From assembly GCA_947624875.1 (NCBI GenBank), contig CANQMA010000006.1, forward strand, positions 1-60,560: a stretch of 60,560 nt of DNA, given 5' to 3'. Made by a program: the position numbers and the translations under genes. This DNA is from an uncultured Lachnospiraceae bacterium. GTDB taxonomy: Bacteria > Bacillota > Clostridia > Lachnospirales > Lachnospiraceae. Below are positions 1-6,455 of this stretch, one piece after another. The notes beneath the pieces were generated by a model. It saw only the letters and a program-made list of their open reading frames with translations. It did no database searches and was not told the origin of the DNA. Position 1 is the first letter of the stretch; each line of letters begins with the position of its first letter.

Positions 1-1
1 G

Positions 2-898
2 CCGGAGGGAAAAGCGAAAGTGCCGTCCGTTGTGGGATTAAGCCAACAGGATGCGGAAACCAGACTCAATGAAAATTTCCTTGGATGTGATGTCACAGGA
101 TGGGAATATAGCGATGAGTATAAGCAGGGGCAGATTATCAGCCAGGATGTTGCGCCGGGAACAGTCGTTGATACCGGTTCTACAACTGTTCACTTAGTGG
201 CAAGTTATGGCAGTCAGAAAGTCCGGGTGCCAAGCGGACTGGAAGGTGAGAAAATCAGCGAAGCAATCAGCCAGTTAGAAGCACAGGGATTTGAATACGA
301 AGTCACTTACGAATTCAGTCCAGAAGAAATTGATACGGTCATTTCCTATTCGCCGAATGAAAAAGCGGAAGTGACCAAAGGCGAGGTCATTCAATTGACA
401 GTGAGCCGCGGAAAACAGTCCACAGGACAGCTTTCTGTCGGTACAGTTCCAAATGTCGTTGGAAAAACACAGGCCAAAGCGCAGGATGCAATTTCATCAG
501 CCGGATATAATACCGGTTCCGTGAAGCGGATTCATAGCGAGGACGTGAAAAAGGACTGCGTCATCAGACAAAGCATCCAGCCGGGCGCAGCTCCATATGG
601 AATCAGTATTGCACTGGTAATCAGCGATGGATCTGAAAATGAAGAAAAACAGTATACGGCAGACTATACCGTGGCGCTGGAGGATTTGTTGGATGAGAAT
701 GGAAATCCAATCACTTCCGGTACAGTAACCGCAGTCTTAAATGGTGAGCCAATTGAAATTGACGAGGCGTATGTAAATGTGGAAGACTGGGATGGTGATT
801 ACACAATGCATCTGACCGGCAGTGAAAAAGGAAATGCGACTTTGTATATTTATGTAAATGGTGTAGAAGCATTTCAAACGAATGTAAAACTAAAATAA
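2..898 (+). CDS. prkC: PASTA-domain C-terminus of a PrkC/StkP-type Ser/Thr kinase (5' truncated by window)
   Basis: The frame is open from the first bases of the window, so this is the 3' part of a longer gene. The 298 visible residues hold about three PASTA repeats (roughly 5-75, 76-140 and 145-215), recognisable from VPSVVGLS, the VRVPSGL region and VPNVVGKT starts and GxxV/QxPG cores. A beta-rich C-terminal domain of about 80 residues follows. PASTA repeats form the extracellular muropeptide or lipid II sensing stalk of PrkC-type membrane kinases. The kinase and transmembrane parts lie outside the window, so the kinase identity is inferred from the PASTA repeats and from the prkC-rsgA-rpe gene order typical of Firmicutes. 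A class B PBP with PASTA repeats is a less likely alternative. A hairpin terminator follows 8 bases after the stop. Confidence 0.85.
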   Translation, partial: PEGKAKVPSVVGLSQQDAETRLNENFLGCDVTGWEYSDEYKQGQIISQDVAPGTVVDTGSTTVHLVASYGSQKVRVPSGLEGEKISEAISQLEAQGFEYEVTYEFSPEEIDTVISYSPNEKAEVTKGEVIQLTVSRGKQSTGQLSVGTVPNVVGKTQAKAQDAISSAGYNTGSVKRIHSEDVKKDCVIRQSIQPGAAPYGISIALVISDGSENEEKQYTADYTVALEDLLDENGNPITSGTVTAVLNGEPIEIDEAYVNVEDWDGDYTMHLTGSEKGNATLYIYVNGVEAFQTNVKLK

Positions 899-904
899 AC
901 AAAT

Positions 905-929
905 ATGCCCACCCGACTTGGGTGGGCAT
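905..929 (+). terminator. Hairpin terminator after the PASTA kinase gene
   Basis: An 8-bp GC-rich stem (GCCCACCC, 907-914, with GGGTGGGC, 920-927) encloses the 5-base loop GACTT. Two flanking A-T pairs extend it. The T-tract is weak (ATTTGTAT), so readthrough into rsgA, which starts 25 bases later, is likely. Confidence 0.7.
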
Positions 930-953
930 TTGTATCATACGGAAAGGAAGCGG

Positions 954-1838
954 ATGAAAGGCAGGATTGTAAAAGGAATTGCAGGCTTTTATTATGTATA
1001 TACAGCAGAGCAGGGAGTGTATGAATGTAAGGCGAAAGGAATTTTTCGAAATCAGAAAATTAAGCCTGTTGTAGGCGATTATGTAGAAATCCGGGTGATT
1101 GACGAAAAAGAGAAAACGGGAAATGTCGTAGAAATATTACCGAGGGAGAATGAATTGATTAGGCCTGCGGTAGCCAATGTGGATCAGGCGCTGATTGTAT
1201 TTTCTGTGCGGCAGCCGAACCCAAATATGAATCTTTTAGATAAATTTTTGGTGATGATGGAGTATCAAAATATTGAAACCGTCATCTGCTTTAATAAAAC
1301 GGATTTGGGAGAGGATTCCTTTATGGATGAATTAAAGCAGATTTACAATCAGGCAGGATATCCGGTTTTCTTTACCAGCACAACCAATCAGATTGGAGTG
1401 GAACAGATAAAGAAAGAATTGGAGGGGAAAAGTACTGTTCTTGCCGGGCCTTCCGGCGTCGGAAAATCTTCTATGCTCAATGCATTGACAAAAAACTATT
1501 CGATGGAAACCGGACAAATCAGCGAGAAAATTGGGCGTGGAAAACATACGACGAGACATTCGGAAATTTTTTGCTTGGGGGAAAATACATACGTATTTGA
1601 CACTCCCGGATTTAGCTCGCTATATGTACCCGGAATGATAAAAGAAACTTTAGAAGATTGTTTTCCTGAATTTTTCCCATATCTCGGTCAGTGCAGATTT
1701 TCAGGATGCGCTCATATCAATGAACCTGACTGTCAGATAAAAAAAGCATTGCAGACTGGAAAAATTCATCAGAGCAGATACCAAAATTATAAAATGATGT
1801 ATGAGGAGTTAAAGGAGAAGGAGAAACATTATGATTAA
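954..1838 (+). CDS. rsgA: Ribosome small subunit-dependent GTPase A
   Basis: RsgA is a circularly permuted GTPase that helps 30S subunit maturation. The protein (294 aa) has an N-terminal OB-fold (about 1-65) and a permuted G domain with NKTD (G4), the P-loop GPSGVGKSS and DTPGF (G3). The C-terminal zinc knuckle is visible as CRFSGCAHINEPDC, giving the expected CxxxxC-H-C set. The start chosen is ATG 954, preceded by GGAAAGGAAG; an in-frame upstream start at 918 would lie in the preceding terminator. The gene overlaps rpe by 8 bases, indicating translational coupling. Confidence 0.95.
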   Translation: MKGRIVKGIAGFYYVYTAEQGVYECKAKGIFRNQKIKPVVGDYVEIRVIDEKEKTGNVVEILPRENELIRPAVANVDQALIVFSVRQPNPNMNLLDKFLVMMEYQNIETVICFNKTDLGEDSFMDELKQIYNQAGYPVFFTSTTNQIGVEQIKKELEGKSTVLAGPSGVGKSSMLNALTKNYSMETGQISEKIGRGKHTTRHSEIFCLGENTYVFDTPGFSSLYVPGMIKETLEDCFPEFFPYLGQCRFSGCAHINEPDCQIKKALQTGKIHQSRYQNYKMMYEELKEKEKHYD

Positions 1839-2502
1839 GTTAGCGCCGTCCATTTTGTCAGCGGATTTTGCAAATCTGGGAAAAGAAATTCAGAAAATAG
1901 ATGAGGCGGGCTGCGACTGGATTCATGTCGATGTTATGGACGGGATGTTCGTGCCAAATATTTCTATGGGAATACCGGTCGTCCGCGATGCAAGAAAACA
2001 TACCGATAAATATTTTGACGTACACCTGATGATTGAAGAGCCGATTCGCTATATCAGGGAATTTAAAAAAGCGGGAGCAGATATGCTGACGGTTCATGTG
2101 GAAGCGTGCGAAGACGTCCAGAAAACGATTGATGCAATTCATGCAGAGGGACTGGATGCAGGATTAGCGTGTAATCCGGAAACCCCTGTGGAGGATTTGG
2201 TACCTTATATCAATTCTGTAGAAATGATTCTGATTATGACGGTGCATCCGGGATTTGGCGGACAGTCCTACATTGATGAATGTACGGAAAAAATAGAAGT
2301 GGTCAATGCGATCGTGCAGGAGTATCATTTGAAAACCCTGATTGAAGTGGACGGCGGGGTAAACCTGTCTAATGTAAAGACGCCGCTGGAAGCGGGAGCC
2401 GACGTCGTAGTGGCGGGCTCTGCAGTATACAATGGAAATGTAAAAGAAAATATAGAGGCTTTTCAATCCGTCTTTGCCGAGACTTTTACTGAACATCAAT
2501 AA
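1831..2502 (+). CDS. rpe: Ribulose-phosphate 3-epimerase
   Basis: Rpe interconverts ribulose 5-phosphate and xylulose 5-phosphate in the pentose phosphate pathway. The 223-aa TIM barrel is full length. It shows the N-terminal LAPSILSADF motif, the metal and catalytic segments HVDVMDG and HLMIE, MTVHPGFGGQ in the phosphate-binding half, and IEVDGGV with the second catalytic Asp. It starts inside the rsgA stop region (8-base overlap). A thiamine pyrophosphokinase gene (thiN) that commonly follows in related genomes is absent; a terminator comes next instead. Confidence 0.95.
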   Translation: MIKLAPSILSADFANLGKEIQKIDEAGCDWIHVDVMDGMFVPNISMGIPVVRDARKHTDKYFDVHLMIEEPIRYIREFKKAGADMLTVHVEACEDVQKTIDAIHAEGLDAGLACNPETPVEDLVPYINSVEMILIMTVHPGFGGQSYIDECTEKIEVVNAIVQEYHLKTLIEVDGGVNLSNVKTPLEAGADVVVAGSAVYNGNVKENIEAFQSVFAETFTEHQ

Positions 2503-2549
2503 AAGTTTGATGCCGGATTGGCAAGCGGTGGGAAACGACACTGTATTAT

Positions 2550-2578
2550 AGAGACTTTCAAAAAGAGAGTCTCTTTTT
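2550..2578 (+). terminator. Rho-independent terminator after rpe
   Basis: The stem AGAGACT (2550-2556) pairs with AGTCTCT (2568-2574) and is followed by a run of five T residues. It closes the prkC-rsgA-rpe unit. Confidence 0.8.
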
Positions 2579-2637
2579 GATTGGATAAAAACTTGTTTTG
2601 TACGAATTGCGACAGACATAAAGTTCAAAAAATATGA

Positions 2638-2665
2638 TTGACATACTGTATATACTGTGTATAAT
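2638..2665 (+). promoter_or_regulatory. Sigma-A-type promoter of the GntR-ABC operon
   Basis: TTGACA (2638-2643) and TATAAT (2660-2665) are both perfect consensus, separated by 16 bp. The predicted start near 2672 falls at the edge of the palindromic operator, so a bound repressor would block initiation. Confidence 0.85.
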
Positions 2666-2672
2666 GTAATAT

Positions 2673-2690
2673 ATATAGTATATACTATAT
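2673..2690. promoter_or_regulatory. 18-bp perfect palindrome, probable operator of the GntR/YtrA regulator
   Basis: ATATAGTATATACTATAT is a perfect 18-bp inverted repeat lying just downstream of the -10 element, at about +1 to +19. YtrA-type regulators are usually encoded as the first gene of the ABC operon they repress and bind dyads near their own promoter. A degenerate related half (TATACTGTATATACTG) lies at the -35/spacer. Confidence 0.75.
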
Positions 2691-2761
2691 TAAATATGCG
2701 GAAAAGATGCTCCACAGACAGGAGAGAGCTTTCTGCATATTGGAGAAAGGGAGAGCAATCC

Positions 2762-3139
2762 TTGAAAATTATTATTTCAAACCAATCAGAACTTCCGATT
2801 TATGCGCAGATTCGGGAGCAGATGAAAGAACAGATTTTAAACGGAACTATTCCGGAGGGAAGCGTTATGCCGTCTATCAGAAACCTTGCAAAGGAAACCG
2901 GAGTCAGCGTTATTACAACGACCCGCGCTTACAATGATTTAGAGGCGGAAGGGTTTATCGCAACAATGCAGGGAAAGGGAAGCGTTGTACTGCCGAAGAA
3001 CAACAAAGTTCTGCGGGAGCAGTATCTTGCCCGCGTTGAACAGGAGATTGAAAGCGCAGTAAAAACCGCCGGTCAGATTGGCATGACGAAAGCAGAATTG
3101 AAAAAAATCATAGACGCCTTCTGGGAGTCGGAGGTTTAA
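2762..3139 (+). CDS. GntR-family (YtrA subfamily) transcriptional regulator
   Basis: This is a 125-aa protein with an N-terminal winged helix of the GntR type (about 8-75: LPIYAQIREQMKEQI, then MPSIRNLAKE and the TTTRAYNDLE recognition region). It has only a short helical C-terminal tail, as in the YtrA subfamily that regulates ABC exporters. The start is TTG 2762, chosen because AAAGGGAGAG lies just upstream and because the family begins a few residues before the LPIYxQI motif. An upstream ATG at 2657 would place the start inside the promoter. It sits between its own promoter/operator and the ABC genes, implying autoregulation by an unknown signal, often cell-envelope stress or a peptide antibiotic. 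Confidence 0.9.
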   Translation: MKIIISNQSELPIYAQIREQMKEQILNGTIPEGSVMPSIRNLAKETGVSVITTTRAYNDLEAEGFIATMQGKGSVVLPKNNKVLREQYLARVEQEIESAVKTAGQIGMTKAELKKIIDAFWESEV

Positions 3140-3235
3140 GGAGAGGATTTTATTTCCGGAATGGTTTTATGGCGGAATGCCGCCGGATAATGAGGACGGC
3201 ACAACAGGCAGAACGCCCGATAGGAGCAGAATAAT

Positions 3236-4102
3236 ATGAATGTTTTAGAAATTGAAAATTTATGCAAAGAATACAAAGGTTTTTCATTGAAAGATATCAG
3301 TTTCAGTCTTCCGGCAGGTTATATTATGGGATATGTCGGACAAAACGGCGCGGGAAAGACGACGACGATTCAGTTAATCAATCACATCTGCAAATTTTCA
3401 AAGGGAACTGTCAGAATCAATGGAAAAACATTTGAGGAAAATCCGCTGCAATATAAGGAAGCCATTGCCTACGTGGGAGATGAATCCTATTTTCCATACA
3501 ACTTCCGTATCAGGCATATCCGCAGCGTCCTAAAATCTTTTTACAGTTCTTTTGACGAGAAACGCTTTAACCGGTTAATCGAAGAATTCAGACTTCCGGA
3601 AAATAAACCGGTTGGACAGTTTTCACGCGGAATGAAAATAAAAATGATGTTTGCGGCGGCTTTCAGTCATGACGCCAGTCTGCTGATTTTAGACGAGGCA
3701 ACCAACGGACTCGATCCGGTCGTAAAGGCGGATTTGATGAAAAAAATTCAGGAATACATTGAGGACGGAAATCGGAGCGTATTTTTTTCAACGCATATTC
3801 TGGAGGACTTAGAAGAAATAGCGGATTATATTGTGATGATTGAAGACGGCGAAATTGTCTTTGATTGTACCAAAGATGATCTGCAGGAGGGATATGTCCT
3901 GATTAAAGGAGATTATGAACAATTAAGCCCGCAGCAGAAATCAAAACTGATTGGCATTGAACAGAAAAAATATGGATTTGAGGCGGTAGCGAAAAGTGAT
4001 GACGCAGCGCTGTTTGACCGACGGTTTGTTTTTGAAAAAGCAGACATTGAACAGATTATGCTGCACAGTATTCGGGAGAGGAGAAGTCATGAGAGCCGTT
4101 AA
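3236..4102 (+). CDS. ABC transporter ATP-binding protein (YtrB/BcrA-like)
   Basis: This ATPase (288 aa) shows Walker A GQNGAGKTT near residue 35-43, a degenerate signature FSRGMKIKM near 130, Walker B LLILDEATNGLDP near 150 and the H-loop STHILEDLEE. The C-terminal extension of about 70 residues is usual for drug or bacteriocin-type exporters. It follows the GntR gene by 96 bases and overlaps the permease by 14 bases, so all three form one operon. The substrate cannot be read from sequence. The spacer before it contains a small GGCGG/CCGCC hairpin that may tune expression. Confidence 0.9.
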   Translation: MNVLEIENLCKEYKGFSLKDISFSLPAGYIMGYVGQNGAGKTTTIQLINHICKFSKGTVRINGKTFEENPLQYKEAIAYVGDESYFPYNFRIRHIRSVLKSFYSSFDEKRFNRLIEEFRLPENKPVGQFSRGMKIKMMFAAAFSHDASLLILDEATNGLDPVVKADLMKKIQEYIEDGNRSVFFSTHILEDLEEIADYIVMIEDGEIVFDCTKDDLQEGYVLIKGDYEQLSPQQKSKLIGIEQKKYGFEAVAKSDDAALFDRRFVFEKADIEQIMLHSIRERRSHESR

Positions 4103-4736
4103 TTTTATTAAAATAGATCTGATTAAATCAAAAATGCACATTATAAGTATGTTTTTATTGGGAGCGCTGGGGTGCGTGATGGCTTTTGAAAGTGGAATGA
4201 TTGCAGATATCGCCTATATGCTTTTTGTGGTTGGCGTCATGCAGGGCGCAGTATTTGTAAATGACAGAAAGAGCGACACCGGATTGCTTCATCTGCTTCC
4301 GGCGACGGATAGAGACAGGGTGCTTGGACGGACTTTGACCGGATTTGTGCTTACCCTGATTGGCGTAATCAATATTTTGGGCTGCAGCGTAGTCCTTACG
4401 GTGCTTGGAAAAACTGTCGGGCCATATTTGCTGGAAGGGATTTTATTGTTTATTGGAGTCGCCCTGATTTTTCTTGCGGTACAAAATACAATCTTTTATC
4501 TGCTGGGGTTAAACTTAAGTAAGCAGATTAGTGGTATTGTTCATATCATTCCGGCATTTCTATTCCTGTTTCCGCTATTTTCATTTTCAGTATCCGAAAA
4601 CATAAGTATTCTTATGTGGGCAATCAATCATCTGATGCCTTTTGCAATCTGCATGATTGCAGTCGGACTGGTGCTGTCTGCAATGAGCGTATTTATTTCG
4701 GAAAGGATTGTGCGGCGTAAGGATTTCTCAGCGTAA
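4089..4736 (+). CDS. ABC-2 type transporter permease
   Basis: This 215-aa membrane protein has about six hydrophobic segments, beginning with the stretch after [10 protein letters not shown] and ending before the basic tail [10 protein letters not shown]. It is the membrane partner of the preceding ATPase. The start is ATG 4089, preceded by GGGAGAGGAG; an earlier in-frame ATG at 3996 lies deep within the ATPase gene and has no support. The small size and single permease suggest a simple ATPase-permease exporter of the YtrBC type rather than a large multidrug system. Confidence 0.85.
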   Translation: MRAVNFIKIDLIKSKMHIISMFLLGALGCVMAFESGMIADIAYMLFVVGVMQGAVFVNDRKSDTGLLHLLPATDRDRVLGRTLTGFVLTLIGVINILGCSVVLTVLGKTVGPYLLEGILLFIGVALIFLAVQNTIFYLLGLNLSKQISGIVHIIPAFLFLFPLFSFSVSENISILMWAINHLMPFAICMIAVGLVLSAMSVFISERIVRRKDFSA

Positions 4737-4774
4737 AAACAGCGCGCAAAAAATATAAGGGAAAGGATACAGAG

Positions 4775-5080
4775 ATGTATTATACATATATATTGCGTTG
4801 TGTGGACAACACGCTTTATACGGGAATAACAACCGATGTAAAGCGGCGCTTGGGTGAGCATTGCGGTAAAAAGGAAAAAGGCGCGAAATATACCCGTATG
4901 CATACGGTCAAAAACCTTGAAGCAGTCTGGGAGAGCGCCGACAGGGCATCGGCCATGAAACTGGAATATCAGATTAAGAGGCTGTCAAAAGCGCAGAAAG
5001 AAACGCTGATTCAAAAAAATAATCTGGCCGATTGTTTTTCGGAGAAAATTTCCTGCGAGCAATATCAAAGAATTCAATAA
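4775..5080 (+). CDS. GIY-YIG nuclease family protein (UPF0213/YhbQ-like)
   Basis: The 101-aa protein carries a GIY-YIG fold near the N-terminus (YYTYIL then LYTGITTD), the conserved Arg in KRRLGEH, and a Glu in KLEYQIKRL. This matches the short stand-alone YhbQ/UPF0213 group, for which weak DNA nuclease activity has been reported but whose role is unclear. ATG 4775 has GGGAAAGG upstream. It is co-directional with the ABC operon, 38 bases behind the permease, but likely unrelated in function. Confidence 0.9.
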   Translation: MYYTYILRCVDNTLYTGITTDVKRRLGEHCGKKEKGAKYTRMHTVKNLEAVWESADRASAMKLEYQIKRLSKAQKETLIQKNNLADCFSEKISCEQYQRIQ

Positions 5081-5083
5081 AAA

Positions 5084-5122
5084 TACCGGAATGAGAGTGT
5101 AGAACTTACTTTCATTCCGGTA
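5084..5122. terminator. Terminator hairpin between convergent GIY-YIG and rpn genes
   Basis: An 11-bp perfect stem (TACCGGAATGA, 5084-5094, with TCATTCCGGTA, 5112-5122) lies between genes on opposite strands. It can serve both directions. Confidence 0.7.
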
Positions 5123-5161
5123 AAACAGCATACATTATCTGAGCGCTGCCGCGCGAGCGTT

Positions 5162-5353
5162 TTATTTTATGTTGATTTCCCCTGCAAAAGCCTGTACTTT
5201 TTCAATGTCAATCTGATATTTCTGCGCGGTCTGCTCCACAGACATTCCATTCTTCAAATCTTGAATAATAGCAATACTGTTTTCTATGCCAGCAGTATGT
5301 CCTTTCGCCTCGCCTGCTTGAAACTGTTCCTTCAGTGCCATTTCCAGTGTCAT
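5162..5353 (-). CDS. Putative intragenic small protein (C-terminal 63 aa of Rpn copy 1; RpnS-like antitoxin candidate)
   Basis: Within the rpn gene, codon M221 is preceded by GGAGG (complement of 5363-5367) with a 9-base spacer, as strong a ribosome binding site as that of the full-length gene. Translation here would give the 63 C-terminal residues in frame, starting MTLEMALKEQF. Established: E. coli rpn genes encode intragenic small proteins from their 3' ends that inhibit the toxic full-length nuclease. Inference: the same architecture exists here. The second rpn copy has the same internal site but a different tail. Confidence 0.45.
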   Translation of the reverse strand: MTLEMALKEQFQAGEAKGHTAGIENSIAIIQDLKNGMSVEQTAQKYQIDIEKVQAFAGEINIK

Positions 5354-6013
5354 ATACTCTCGCCTCCATTCCCTGCTTTCCTTAATCCGATCATATTCTT
5401 CCCTGATTGTAGCAGAAAATTCATCATCTGGAAATAGCCCGGCTACACATTTTAGAAAAGTTTTTAAATCTTCACTGACGTTTCCTTCCGTTCCCATGGT
5501 ATTTAAAATAATCATGGTCGTCTGGTCGCCATATTCCAGTCCGTCTATTTCCTTGCACTGGTAGGTAAACGTATACCGGTACTGATTCTTTCCATACAAG
5601 TCGTAAGTGCAGATAAAGATGATAAAACTGCGGCAGAGCATGCTGTAATCCTGACCCCGTTCCAGCAGGTCAAGATCGATCAAGTCCCTGTAATATCTTC
5701 CGCGTTTCGGGAGCTCCCCGCTTCTGGCATTCTGCATCTCAATGTTGTAGACTTCATCATCACCCCGGACATAGACATCCAGACGGATGCCCTTTGCGTC
5801 ATGGCGGATGCCGATTACCTTTTCATACTCAGGATATTCAATCTTTAAGATTTCTTTCCCAAGGATTTCCCCGAGAATCTTTTTACAGAGAGATTCATTT
5901 CTCATGAACTTCTGAAAGATAAAGTTGTCTGCAAGCGTCAGGTCTTCCCAGCGCTTCATCTGCGGCTGTTCACTGACATTCTTTTGTAATTGGTTCAGGT
6001 TGTACTTTTCCAT
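5162..6013 (-). CDS. Rpn-family PD-(D/E)XK nuclease / putative transposase-like protein, copy 1
   Basis: This 283-aa protein belongs to the Rpn (recombination-promoting nuclease, PDDEXK_2) family. The core motif is RLDVYV (D79), then IEMQ (E92, Q94), the D-x(12)-E-x-Q form typical of Rpn enzymes. The C-terminal third (from about 215) is helical and contains GEAKGH-type Gly/Glu/His repeats. Start: the upstream in-frame ATG at 6028 contains GGAGG that is ideally placed (8 bases) for ATG 6013, so 6013 is preferred. E. coli Rpn proteins promote RecA-independent recombination in vivo and act in phage defence. A second copy lies at 32629-33495: the first about 239 residues are identical or nearly so, but the C-terminal tails differ. 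No terminal inverted repeats or target duplications were seen, so it is not an obvious transposon. Confidence 0.85.
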   Translation of the reverse strand: MEKYNLNQLQKNVSEQPQMKRWEDLTLADNFIFQKFMRNESLCKKILGEILGKEILKIEYPEYEKVIGIRHDAKGIRLDVYVRGDDEVYNIEMQNARSGELPKRGRYYRDLIDLDLLERGQDYSMLCRSFIIFICTYDLYGKNQYRYTFTYQCKEIDGLEYGDQTTMIILNTMGTEGNVSEDLKTFLKCVAGLFPDDEFSATIREEYDRIKESREWRREYMTLEMALKEQFQAGEAKGHTAGIENSIAIIQDLKNGMSVEQTAQKYQIDIEKVQAFAGEINIK

Positions 6014-6174
6014 ACTTGTGTCCTCCATATCGTTTTTCTAAAAGGTTCTGACCGGTTTTAGATAACCGGCTAAAAAAGAAGGGGCTTCCGGCCTTCTTTA
6101 AGAACCATTATACGAAAAAGAAACGGAAAAACCATAGCGTCGTCCCCAATGATGTGATTTTCGTTCCGAACATG
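5304..6174 (-). repeat. Near-identical 871-bp rpn block, copy A (pairs with 32786-33656)
   Basis: By eye this block matches 32786-33656 with no indel and about four substitutions. It spans the 5' about 84% of the rpn gene plus about 160 bp upstream of the start, including the structured leader. Identity stops abruptly inside the C-terminal coding part on one side and at the tandem repeat on the other. Confidence 0.9.
6044..6106 (-). promoter_or_regulatory. Structured leader of rpn copy 1 (possible three-way junction / attenuator)
   Basis: Read on the minus strand, GGTTCT (6106-6101) can pair with AGAACC (6049-6044). The outer stem encloses a terminator-like hairpin (AAAGAAGG, 9-base loop, CCTTCTTT followed by TTT; 6099-6075) and a second hairpin (CCGGTT, ATCTAA loop, AACCGG; 6069-6052). 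A TATAAT (6112-6107, minus) abuts the outer stem with only a weak TGGTTT-like -35. The start site is therefore uncertain: with this -10, transcription would begin inside the structure. The same structure occurs at 33526-33588. Confidence 0.55.
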
Positions 6175-6180
6175 AAAAAA

Positions 6181-6381
6181 AGAGTCATGCTCCATTCGGT
6201 GTACACTGCGTATACACCTCATGTACGACATTCGTCGTATTAAAAAAAGAGTCATGCTTCATTCGGTGTACACTGCGTATACACCTCATGTACGACATTC
6301 GTCGTATTAAAAAAAGAGTCATGCTCCATTCGGTGTACACTGCGTATACACCTCATGTACGACATTCGTCGTATTAAAATA
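6181..6381. repeat. Three tandem 67-bp repeats, each with two hairpins
   Basis: Units start at 6181, 6248 and 6315 with exact 67-bp period; I see one mismatch (GCTCC versus GCTTC in unit 2). Each unit carries GGTGTA with TACACC (6-bp stem, 9-base loop) and TACGAC-ATTC-GTCGTA (perfect 6-bp stem, 4-base loop), and units are joined by poly-A. The third unit runs into the ychF terminator and loses its A-run. Spacerless, so not CRISPR. The array separates ychF from rpn copy 1 and is absent upstream of rpn copy 2. Confidence 0.9.
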
Positions 6382-6438
6382 AAAGAGATAAAACTTCCCG
6401 GCAGGCAAGCCCGCCGTCAGTCTTATCTCTTTTATTTT
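6376..6438 (-). terminator. Long-stem terminator after ychF
   Basis: A perfect 16-bp stem (AAAATAAAAGAGATAA, 6376-6391, with its complement at 6423-6438) encloses a 31-base loop that itself contains a GGC/GCC hairpin. The A/T-rich arms supply the T-tract in either direction. It lies 18 bases past the ychF stop. Confidence 0.8.
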
Positions 6439-6455
6439 AGCATGACTCAAAGTTT

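Noticed and set aside
2503-2549. Remnant of thiN expected after rpe
   Set aside because: The 47 bases before the terminator show no coding similarity to thiamine pyrophosphokinase; the gene is simply absent here.
5162-6174. Insertion sequence (transposase with terminal repeats)
   Set aside because: The encoded protein is an Rpn-type nuclease, not a DDE transposase. I found no terminal inverted repeats or target duplications around either copy, and the two copies end at different points on the 3' side.
6181-6381. CRISPR-like repeat array
   Set aside because: The three units are directly adjacent with no unique spacers and no cas genes nearby, so it is a tandem repeat.
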